Shown here piece after piece: positions 9,973 to 20,200 of a DNA stretch of 64,000 bases. Source of the stretch: Symsagittifera roscoffensis. Its lineage: Eukaryota; Xenacoelomorpha; Acoela; Convolutidae. The translations under genes were made by a program, and so were the position numbers. Below the pieces are notes generated by a model that saw only the letters and a program-made list of their open reading frames with translations, had not been told where the DNA came from and did not search any database. The stretch covers positions 32,622,599 through 32,686,598 of the forward strand of contig NC_087063.1 in the NCBI RefSeq assembly GCF_963678635.1, in the 5' to 3' direction. Each line of letters starts with the position of its first letter. Positions within the stretch are counted from its first letter, which is position 1.

Positions 9973-10795
9973 GTCTGACTATTGTTCATTTCTTTTAGTG
10001 AGCTGTCTCCATTACCTTCATACACCGGAATGGTAAAAGTACCATCTTCAGCATACTTCGATAATCTAACATGGCTATTTATTGGTTTCAAATCTTCCAC
10101 GAAAAAAGCAAAGGTCCACTGATTGTTCCTTGTGGTATTCCTGTGATACGCAGAAAATTCGTTTTCTAACTATCGAAAACGACTCGTTGTTGTCGATCGG
10201 CTTGAAAATCTACAAACCAGTTGAAAACTGTAGGTGGCTATGGCAATGCCTTTTCTGGGTGCTTATTGGCAGGTTTAACAGTGTCTTTCATTTTTTGCCA
10301 CCATTTTGAAGGTGCCTTGTGACGAGTTTGCTAATTCACTAGATCTGTAAACCAGTTGAAAACTGCTGGTGGCAATGGCAATGCCTTCTCTGGGTGCTTA
10401 TTGGCAGGTTTAACAGTGTCTTTCACTTTTTGCCACCATTTTGAAGTGCCGTGTGACGAGTCTGCTAATTCACTAGATCTATTTTTGGCGATAAGAGTTC
10501 CTATTCGTTCTGATAGGTTGTTAGCATCTCTGAGGCGACGTCTGAAATAGCGAGCACACAGTTTAAAAAGTGTTTTTATTAGCGAAGACATCGTGTATCT
10601 CTGTCTGACATATTCTTCTGTATTTCTGCAAGTACATATTCAGTGAATCGTGTATACGCATTGTCTAGATCTTGTTCCAGAGTTTCTGCCCAATTAATAT
10701 CCATGATTGCTTTCTGGAGTGCTTGTTTGTTGTGACGGCGAATACCCTCGTCACCAAGATTCTCGGCCTGCTTGTACTTTACTCATTTGTAATTT
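9973..10795 (-). pseudogene. LINE reverse-transcriptase remnant (jockey/CR1-like), frameshifted
   Basis: Read on the minus strand from 10795 down. First comes a spacer between endonuclease and RT domains, with DINWAETLEQDL and FTEYVLAEI. After a frame change follows 10591-10331, with RRRLRDANNL and KWWQKVKD, typical of the LINE linker. After a gap comes the RT core: GIPQGTISGPLLFS, a frame change, then FVEDLKPIN and KYAEDGTF. GIPQG and the FxxDL step are hallmark RT blocks. The catalytic YADD box reads YAED, so the first Asp has become Glu. The middle of the RT domain is missing and a 137-bp piece is duplicated. It is a dead fragment. Confidence 0.85.
10214..10487. repeat. 137-bp tandem duplication inside the LINE remnant
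   Basis: AACCAGTTGAAAACTG occurs at 10214 and 10351, and the following ~130 bases are repeated with about 10 differences. The event happened within the LINE linker region and adds a second copy of the WWQKVKD coding segment. Confidence 0.8.
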
Positions 10796-10959
10796 GTATT
10801 CTTCGATCCCCGTCGTTTTTTTGCCGTCTTTTGCGTGTCTCCAACCATATCATCCAATTTATGAAACTTTAATAAATTTATCACAACAATTAGGCTTAAA
10901 AATAGGCTTGGACTTAATACTAAAGATAATGGAGTGAAAGTCATTCTGTTCGTGATTAT

Positions 10960-11930
10960 AGAAGATGTCGTTAAAAGCTTTTCCTTTGTTCTCTATTTAA
11001 AATTTGCATTATTCACACGAGCCGAAGTCCCAAATTCTTGCCGTGACCATTGCTAGTCGAAATAACTGAGCCGAGTTCTTAGCGTCTCAAAATAAGTATG
11101 CCGCGACCATGGCAATTCAAAATCTTTATGTTTTGACAATCGCAACAACAAATGGGTAATCAATTTGACATTAACTTAAAACGATGATTTAACGTCAAAT
11201 TTCAAAAAAAAACGAATCAAAAGCTTGCAAAAAACAATTGTGCAAGCTTTTTGGTCAACTAATTTTGCACAATTATCTTGGAAATTCGCATTGAGATATT
11301 TTCAATCACGAAGAGCAAAAAAAATGAACTAAACACAAGCTTTTTGACAGTTTTACAACATTTGTCACTGAATAAAGACAATTTCCTCGAGGTGAAGTAG
11401 CCAGCTAACAGTTTTTTCTAATCTGTTTTAAAAAAATTTGTTCGTTTCTATCGTGACCAGAAATCAGTATGCCTTGATAATGCCGTCCTAAAATGGGTAG
11501 GTCGCGACCTTCGTGACTCATATTGGGTGCGTCATGACGAAACAGACTATTTTTCGACTGAAAGTTTTCTGCGCGTTTCAACCCGGCCACGAAACTTTGG
11601 CGCAAGTTTAACTTATGCTAGAGCGCAACCAAAATACATGTTTTTCTATAGTTTCTTCTCATAATGGGTTGAAGGAAAGTCATTTCTGTCAAGATTCAAG
11701 AAAAGTTCATTATTTTTTTCCGTTTGGTCTTCATTTAAACATCGAAAGTCACCCGCTTTCAGATCCCCGACTGATACCGCGAACATCGCGACTCGAATTT
11801 ATTAAGCCGCAAACTTCGCGCCTCGAAAGAAGCATTTCGGGACTATCTTGACTCAAAATAGCTAGGGCATGACCATGCTGACCTAAAATGGATGTCGCGA
11901 CTTGCATCGGTTACGTTGCGAGTAAACACG
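10960..11930. repeat. Degenerate interspersed short repeat, CGACCAT...GACTCAAAAT type
   Basis: A loose unit resembling GCCGCGACCATNNCGACTCAAAATA recurs around 11040-11130, 11447-11535 and 11765-11910. Copies are heavily diverged and unevenly spaced. A perfect hairpin lies at 11219-11251 (AAAAGCTTGCA / TGCAAGCTTTT). No gene is seen; the frame 11615-11851 merely crosses these repeats. Confidence 0.5.
11219..11251. other. Perfect 11-bp stem hairpin
   Basis: AAAAGCTTGCA (11219-11229) pairs exactly with TGCAAGCTTTT (11241-11251) across an 11-base A-rich loop. It has no poly-T or gene context that would make it a terminator. Confidence 0.7.
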
Positions 11931-12839
11931 ATAATATTTGCCTTTTGCGAGACTCAAAAAAGATACGATGCGTTTTTCTTCAAGAAATTTTGCGTATAAC
12001 TTAATGCAATCTGAAAATATTTTGATGCGTTCTGTATCTCGGGGTATCTGTTACCACCCATATGTGACCTATTTCCGTGAGTCGACGCTTGCATGTGAAT
12101 CTAGATCCAGGAAGGTCAATTTGCCGTTCTCATCTAATTCTTCTAAGGTAAATTGCAAGTTTGATGCAACTTATCATATTAGCAGCCTCGAGGACCACAG
12201 GATCACACCTCACCGTTTTAATTATGTCATCCACATATATAAGAAAAGCCTTAACACCCGCCTCGGATCGATCCGTTTTGTGTAGTTTCAAGCATGACCT
12301 GCATTACCAGACTGTTTCAGCAATGTTCGGGTATTCGGATTCTGTTATGCTGCCACAATTTAAGTGGTACCAATTCAAGCAGGATTCACATTCTACCCCT
12401 TAGATCGACCTGTAATCAAGTTTTTTATTGGTCTATCCTGTATTTCAGGGAGTTTCTCAAACTTGATTTTGTGTCTTCTTATCAGGTTTTTGCTATTACT
12501 CCTTGCTTGCTGATTGCGATAGAATACTCCTGAAGGCCACCATTTTCTATCTATACCCCCTTCTTACTACCTCTCTTGGCATAGCTAGAATCTCTGATGC
12601 CTTACTATTATCCGCATTTGCCGGCTTAACTCAGATCTCAAGAGTTTCAATCGACAACTCTGTACCGCTTGATCCAAAAAAACCGCTGTTATCTGGCACG
12701 CGAAATCTCAAAAAATTGGTTTAATGTCGTTATCGAGACATTTTTTCAGTTTTTTTTGTCTAATTAAGGGATGATCCTGGGGTTCTCCTGAAGACTGCAT
12801 CCAAACCAACAATTTACCTTTGACGATTTAGGTGAGAAC

Positions 12840-13272
12840 AGTAATTTGTCCTTGCTGGACTTTAATTTAAACGTCGTTTCACGGAAACAGGTCTCATATG
12901 AGTCGTACAAGAAACCCACTGATACCGGCACTATTATTAATTTTAGAAGCTGCGCTCCTTCACAGTATAAAGGAAATTTAATTGAAGGAACTATTCATCG
13001 GATTTGTAGAACGACCTCAAATTGGGAGAGTTTTGACAAAACCGAAAAATCAGATAGAAGATTTTTCAAATAACCGACCCGAAACGAAAACTTATTACGG
13101 AAAAAGAATAAAATGTGTATGTTGCGACCACCAATGTTTTGGTTGGTTTGTCACGACTTTACGCGACCATATGGGCGACCTTTCGATTTTCGAAAAAGAT
13201 ATGTCGCGGCTTTCTCCGATTAAAAAATCTCTAGTTCCAAAACTGCTCGATTATAGAAAAACTACTTGAGTA
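12840..13272 (+). pseudogene. Penelope-like reverse-transcriptase fragment
   Basis: The plus-strand frame 12840-13073 encodes LSLLDFNLNVV, then YKKPTDTGTIINFRS, then HRICRTTSNWESF. This order (FLDL, the Y-[RK]-KPTxTxxxLNF signature, a downstream HRA-type helix) is the RT thumb region of Penelope-like elements. A frame change near 13060 continues in the frame that ends at 13269, with CVCCDHQCFGWFVTTLRDHM; its Cys pairs and TLRDHM could be a worn GIY-YIG linker, which is a guess. Upstream palm blocks were not recognised. The fragment is broken and lies in the 9778-13433 inverted-repeat pair. Confidence 0.75.
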
Positions 13273-13377
13273 CAATAAAACTTCTAGAGCGTTGCGTAAC
13301 CGCTTAATTACATTACTATAGTTAGTTCCAGATTTGATGTCTAAATGTTTTTGATTTTACTAATCTGAGCATATGTT

Positions 13378-13433
13378 ATCTGATTATTTTGAGATAAGGT
13401 GAATTTCAGGTTGATCCGTCTGATATGGATCAA
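13378..13433 (-). repeat. Right arm of the 3.6-kb inverted-repeat pair
   Basis: This is the reverse complement of the 9778-9833 arm, sharing GGATCAACCT and CCTTATCTCAA. The arm ends about 110 bases beyond the Penelope-like frame. Confidence 0.6.
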
Positions 13434-14245
13434 TTATACTATGTACAACTAAATGTACAACTATGTAAACTCCTAATTCTTTGAAAGCTGGCGATGCAGG
13501 AATGTGCGAAAACGTTCGTAATTTACAATTTTAATTCGTTTAGTTTATTTTTATATATCGGCTTACTGTAGGCGCAATGAGTGTATTGCTACAATTCCGA
13601 GCGATTCGAAAATCGTGATTCATCATAGTTTTCCTAAAAAGTGATTCAAATGCATTACTAGAACCCAATGAAATAAAATTCAGCTCGTTGTGTTGTCATT
13701 ACGTTCAATGAAGTTTCTAAAGGAGTGTGCAGCAATTCCCAAATCTCATCTGGCGCCACGTCCTACCGGAGAACTCCCAAAAAACTTCGTTGTTCTAAAA
13801 GACATTTGCACCCGCTCATATAGACAAAATGCTTCTGAGCGTAATGCTTATGAATTCTTTAATAACTTGTAGCATTTTGTCCGGACCGAATCCAGAACCC
13901 TTTGCAAAAGACAAAATTGTTTCATATTCCTCAGTTACAAAATTCTGTTACAGAAATGCTATCGACGTTTTTCCGGGTTTGGGGCAAGTATTTCAGCTTT
14001 TTTTTTCGTAGCCTAGATAACACTACTGTATACTACTTACTGTGTATAAAGAACAGGCTGTTTCGGGCTCTTAAGTTTTGTTGATCTTACATTTCCAATC
14101 GTCGAAATACCTTCATACTTCTCTGCCAATAGAATTTGACATCTCGCACCGTAGCTCTGAAGTCCTCTGTGTAAAAAGTGTATTTTCTTAGTGAACGAAT
14201 ATTTTCGTTTGGCTATTTATCGGCTAAATCTTGACTGTTTTTCAG
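13434..14245. other. No gene recognised upstream of the trio-like gene
   Basis: Short frames occur at 13690-13872 and 13829-14084 without homology I recognise. If the exon at 14246 is real, the 5' UTR or earlier exons and the promoter could lie here or further left, but no TATA box or initiator can be singled out. Confidence 0.4.
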
Positions 14246-14298
14246 AAATCACATGGAACGATGTGATAGAATTTTTGATAGTTCATTTTTCGACTCAG
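14246..14298 (+). CDS. trio: Proposed 5' coding exon of the trio-like gene
   Basis: The segment has a good acceptor (TGACTGTTTTTCAG) and a perfect donor (CAG|GTGAGT). An ATG at 14253 opens 15 codons plus one base (MERCDRIFDSSFFDS, then G). That leftover G joins the GT that starts the exon at 20937 to make GGT, giving S-G-G-R-D, the sequence expected at the start of the Trio Sec14 region (GGRDKRG in vertebrates). The phase match is the main evidence. Whether this ATG is the start, or an upstream exon reads through AAT-CAC-ATG, is open. The intron to the next exon would be 6.6 kb. Confidence 0.5.
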
Positions 14299-17200
14299 GT
14301 GAGTATTTCTTTCATATTTCTTTGACAATCGATTGCAATGGTTTTTTTTATTGCTATGGCTTTTTAGAAGAGAATTTTCATGGCCTTTCTGGAGAGAAAC
14401 TTCTATGGCTCGTAAAAGAGGAAATAATTCTTCTAACAGGTTTGTACCTCTTAAAATGGAATATAGCAATTGAGAAATTATTTTCCAACAAAACATTTTG
14501 CTATCAATTTTTAAATTATGAATGAACGAGCAATACCTGGTGCTGATACCAAATTATAGTAGGTCGGGGAATTGAAGTTTTTAAAATAGTGCAAATCACA
14601 AGGACAAAAGAGGAATCGGAGCATAACTTGCGGTTCTATTCTAATGATATTTTCAAAGTTTGCAGATGAAAAATAACTATTGATCCAGTTTCTTTCAAAT
14701 TGGTGAATTTTGCACATGAGAATCCATTCAATGTTCTGTTAAGGTGCTCAGCTGGCGTAGATGTAACTTTTGAGACTTAGGGTCTTTAAGTTGGTAAATT
14801 GATTCCCGCTATCAGATTCTTTTCTATCTAATATTTAATTTTTGGCTCTTTGCATTCCCCTCACCTCACATAAGGATCAGTTTTATAGTGTAACGAGAGG
14901 TTTTACAAGGTTAAATATGAGAACGAAATATGTTTGTGGCCTAATTATTTTACATGCCAATTTTAGTGCCAAAAACGATCAGACTTTGTGAACCGAATAT
15001 TTACTAGTAAAAACTCGCAGGTGGAGGGGCATTTCTTTTTACTCAACGGAGCGTAGTGTCATCCTAACATGTTAGCTACGCAATGTTCATAACTGAAGAT
15101 GATGAATATAATCGAAACGATTTTTACCACATTCGTGTTTTTGTTCCTGGATGTCCACTTTTTCCAACATAAGTCGCAAATGAAAGTTTTCACATATGCT
15201 GTTGTATATCAAAATCGATAGAGCATGTCATGGGGATCGCCCCCAATGAAACCCTTAAAATTATGAATTTTCTACAATTACACTTTCCCTTCCGCATCAA
15301 TTGAACATATTCAATAGAAAATTCAAACGGTTACCTCCAGTTTCAGCTGGGCCGCTAATGTTTGTCTATCTACAAAAGCCTGTAAGGTAGTTGGGAGGAT
15401 TTAAGTTTTTTTAAAATTTCTAGGTCCGTGGTTTGAATCCGGTGCATAGAATTCAAGACTTCTTTTTGCGTTTTCTTCACTTTTCTCTTCTTTTTTTTTC
15501 ATGTTAGAGTCGTTTCACCATTTTCATTTGCTTGTGTACGCGAAGTGCTGCTTCGTCTCTGTGTTTTATTTGAAAGCTATCAGGCTTTATCAAATCAGAG
15601 TTTGAGACATTTTCTAGTTATTATATTGACATCTTGATTTATACTCCGGCCCATTTAGCTCAGCTAGAGGTAACAACCACACCTGAAGCGGCAAAGTTCC
15701 TAGGGTCGAATCTAGCCGAGACTTGATTTGTAACTGAAAATTTGCCGTTTCAAAAAAAAGGGCCGGCCTTTTACCCGACTTATCGTCAGTCTGTCCATGT
15801 TTTTTTTCGGATTATTTGCTAAATCACTGCTCCTCTGGTGCTGTAAGCGTCGTCTCGTCTCAGTTGCCACACTATAAAAATCTTTAAGACTGGTTAAACG
15901 CCGTCTATTATCTTGCTGAAAGTGTTCTCAAGTTTAACATCTTCGCGACAACCGTTTGATAGTGGTTTGTTCGACATTTTAAAAACAATTTCGACTTATT
16001 CTCGGCATTTGTTTCATTCTGTCTGCCAGCTTGCAATGATAATTTTGCTTGGTGTCTCACAAGTTGTGCCAGGCTCCGCTTTTCTTTGGTGTTTTTTAAG
16101 GTTGGTTTTGATTTTTTGGCTAACTTTCCTAATCAAGTTTCCTGATTGTCGTGTTTATTTTACGGCTGCGGTTAGCCAGTTTTATCAAATCGAAATAGAG
16201 GTGTTTTTTTTCGGGTTCACAACTTTTTTTAAAAAAAATCACTGCATCATTTCTTCAGCAAAGATATCAAAATATATACAACGTTTTTTTTTTAAGATGA
16301 TTTTTTTTTCTGTGAGAAAATAATTATCGGACTTTTTTTCGTCTGCTTTTTTTGTCTGCGTACGTTCTCAATCAGACAAATTTTCTTCTGATTGAATCAA
16401 ATTTTGCTAGAACTGAAAGGTGTTTTGATTTGTTCCTGTAATTAGCAAATTTGCGACCCCTCTTCTTTTTAAATTCACTTTCACATTTTTTGCCTGAACG
16501 GTTTATTTGGCTTAAATGGTTTCGACAAATGTGATTTTGGCTTAGTCACCCTATTTTTTGTTGCGTCGTTTTAAGAGCAAATTGATTCTTATGCTTTTGT
16601 GTTTTCGGGAGGGGGAAACTTTGAATTTCAAAACTTTTCAGCTCAAATTTTTTTTTTGGTAAATTTAATTTCGGTTCAACGATCATCTACCCAAGTCTTG
16701 TCCGCTTAGGTAAAACGTCAATTTTTCGGAATGCCAATTTAACGGTTTCAATTGTTATCCTCCAAGTATTTTGTTCAATTTACACATAATTAGAGACTAA
16801 TTGGTCTAAAATTTTTCGACCAATTTGCTACGTTTAAGTTGCATCACAAGTGGTGCGAAGCTCTGCTTTGCCCTGTGACTTTATAGGTAGTACGATGGAT
16901 ATACTCAGAAGAATTTTTTCCAGAGTTAGACCGTATTTTCACTCTCTTTTTTCGAAACTGTTAGTTTGTCTGTTTTTACCTTCGTCATTAGCAAGGTTAT
17001 TGTTATCGGGTGCTAGACCTTTTTTCACGTAAACAACAACTTCCAACAGATTTCGTACATGAGATGTTGAATGCATAAGAATTTTCAATTAACTTACGGT
17101 TTCTGCGCATTTACCCCAGATGTAATGGGCATGCTTAGGACGACAGAGTTATTGGGTTCGCTTCCGCCGGGAGCTGATATTTTTGAAGAAAAAAAAATTG

Positions 17201-20200
17201 ATTTTGGATAACATTAATGGCCGTACTATCGTTTGTCTGTAGTTTTTTTTTCCAGTTTTGATCAATTTATTTTGATTTTTCATGTGATATGTAAATTTTC
17301 AACATTGATTTTTTATAATTAAGTTTTATGAACGTAGTGAAGACACATTAAGTTCTTGGTGATTTTTCTTTGTTTTTTTTTCAGGAGAAAGTCTTGGATT
17401 GCTCTAATAACTACAGACGTGAATTCAAATTTTACCTACTGATCGAGTTTTCTCAAGTTGGGTTAATTAAAAAAGCGCAATTCATGAATTGTTCGGGAAA
17501 CTCAAAGAGCTTAAAGGGCATCTATTGTTTTCTTAGAAATTCGAAAGTTGAGATTTTTTAAACAAAGTCAGTGTCTTTTTTAAGTAATGAACGTAGTGAA
17601 GACTCTTATATAGGTCTTGGTGACTTTTTTAGTTTTTTTTCAGAAAAAAGTCCTAAAATGCTCTCATAACTACAGAAATCTGAAAGTGGAAATGGTGCAA
17701 AAAAAACGAACACTTTCTAGTGTCGAAAGTCGATTTTAATATTTAGATTTCCAGCGGAATAAAAACTTTACCTATTGTTTCAGTTTTCTCAAATTGGGTA
17801 AATGTTATCAGAAAAGGGCCAAGCATAAATAATTCTTGAAATTCAAAGAGCTTAAAGAGCATCTATTTTTTCTTTGAAATTCGAAAGTCAGTGTTTTTTT
17901 TTCTGTTCTCTTGCGTGCATTACTTTTTATCAGCTGTCAGTTAGCTATGTTCTGTTTTTTGTTTCAGTTGCCTCAAAATACGTCGTTTAGATTGGGGATT
18001 ATAGCTTAAAAATTGTATGAATTTTTATTCGGATCAACGTCATCTACCCAAATATATTGTTTGCCTCGTAACCCCTTGATATTTTTTAATACTAATTTAA
18101 CTCTTGCCATTGTATTTCTCGTTGTCTTTTGTAATTCCAGATAAATTAACATTGCTTAACATCAAAAATGTAATAAGTCTAAATAAGCCGGTTAAGTTTC
18201 ATGAAAAACTGCGAGTTATTATTGCGATTTTTTGTATGTTTTAAGAGTCAATGAGCGTAGTAACCACTTTTATATAGTGATAATTTTTTCAATTATTGTT
18301 CCGGCCTTTGAAAATGGGGAGGAACTTTGTATTCGAGTGTGTATTAGTTTTTGTGTTTTCCACGCAAAATCAGGTACCTTAAATAACCTTTGGAATAGTT
18401 CGAGTGATATATCATATTAAAGCCCTTTCAGTCGTGATTTGAATGACATTACACTTTTGAAAAAACATTCATAGTCGAGAAAAACCGGTTCAATTTTTTT
18501 CGTTTTTGGTCTAATTTCGATCTAATAAGGTTTGTCTAAATAAGGTTTGCATGCTTACAATAGCTTATTCAAGCTTAATTTAAGCCTCGAGAAAATTTCT
18601 TTTTTGGAAATTTAGAGCGAGTTTTGGGAATCAGAAATTCAAAAATTTTCAGCAAAAAAATTTGACGTTTGTTTTAGTTTTTCCAGTCATTTTTATACAT
18701 AAACTGTTTTCCATGACTGTCGAATATACCTAGTTTATGTTTTTTCTGTTCAGATATTATTATCACACCTCTCAGAAAAAAAACAACACTAAGAAATTTG
18801 TTTAAAAAAAAAATTGTGGTCGGAAGATACCGGTCGGAAGAACGGTAACCGGCCATCCTTGTTTCTTTTTTTATTAATGCTCAAATGTGATTTTACGCGG
18901 TTTGAATTTTTTAAAGTTTAGCGGAAGGCTTATTTCTTAGGTTGAGAGGAATAAAAACTCCTTTATTGAACAGAATAAGTGTGAAATTCGAGGAAAAGCT
19001 GATTGACTTGCAGTTTCGAAAGTGGATTTTGCTTTTGAGATTTTCCTGCGGATTTAAAGCTTACTTATTGATTTAGTTTTTCCAATTGGGTTAATTTTAT
19101 CAAGAAAGTGTCGAAATTAAAATGGAAGTAAAGCTCTTTGAATATTATGAACAAGTTGTTTTTGAAATTCGAAGAGCTGTAAGGCCATATATTTTTTCTT
19201 CGAAAGTTGAATTGTTTTTTAAAAATCAAGTCAGTATTTCTGTTTTGTTTCCTTGTGTTCATTGACCCTTTTCCATCTGTCTGTTGACTATGTTTGTTTT
19301 GTTTGCGCTCATTTTCTGGAATGAGATGAATTTTGCGCGAGATCTCGTCGAATTCGCAGAACACTATCAACGCTTGTGACTATGTCTACACTGCGGGGCT
19401 AGAGACGCCGGCAGTATCATTTGAAAAATCAGTTTCAAGAAAAGTTCTGCTCACTATCTATTAGTGAAGTTTTCATTTCCGTATTTAGCCCTTGCCGCTA
19501 AGTATTCATAATCTGAGAAAACGATCACTGGCTAAAGTATAAAAAAACTCAGATATGATTGTTAAATAACATAGCTTTTTAAATATGATTGTTTCAGTTC
19601 GGATTTGTTTTCAGGCCTCTGTAAAAGCGATTGCTACTTGTTTTTGTAAAAAAAGCCGATATTGACAATTTCAACCGTTCAGTAGCGATAACCTTTGATA
19701 TAATTTTCGGAATTGCCACTGAAACGAATTTTCTCTTGCTGTTCTTTTAATTTTAAAAAATGTTTTCGCGGAGAGTTTATTGCGTTAAGAGCTCACTGTT
19801 TTGGGCTTGTTTTGATATCAGTTTTCTATTGCATTGAAAAAAATACCGTAAATATGTATTCGGGTGTGTTCAAGTTGTTTTTCTTTTTTTTCCACGCAAA
19901 ATCAGGTACCAAAAATGATCATCGGAATAAGAAGAGGGATATATCATATCTAAGCCATTTCAGTTGTGATTTGAACGAACTTCAAAATTTTAGAAAACAT
20001 TTTCTCAGTGTCGAGAAAAACCGGTTTGACTTTTTGGATTTTTTGGTGTAATTTCGATCTAATAAGGAGCGTGCAGGCTTACAATAGCTTTTTTATGCTT
20101 ACTTTAAACCGTAAAAACTTAGTTTTACACAAGTAAAGTTAGTTTCTAGAGTTTTCTTAAGCGACATTTTTGGAATCAAAAAGTAACTGTTCAAAAAATT

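Noticed and set aside
11938-12285. 115-codon frame as the N-terminal part of the Penelope-like RT
   Set aside because: It lies in the right place and strand, but I could not match any RT palm block to it.
13690-13872. 60-codon frame upstream of the trio-like gene as an earlier exon
   Set aside because: The translation looks protein-like in places, but no donor leads in phase to 14246 and no Trio N-terminal similarity is visible.
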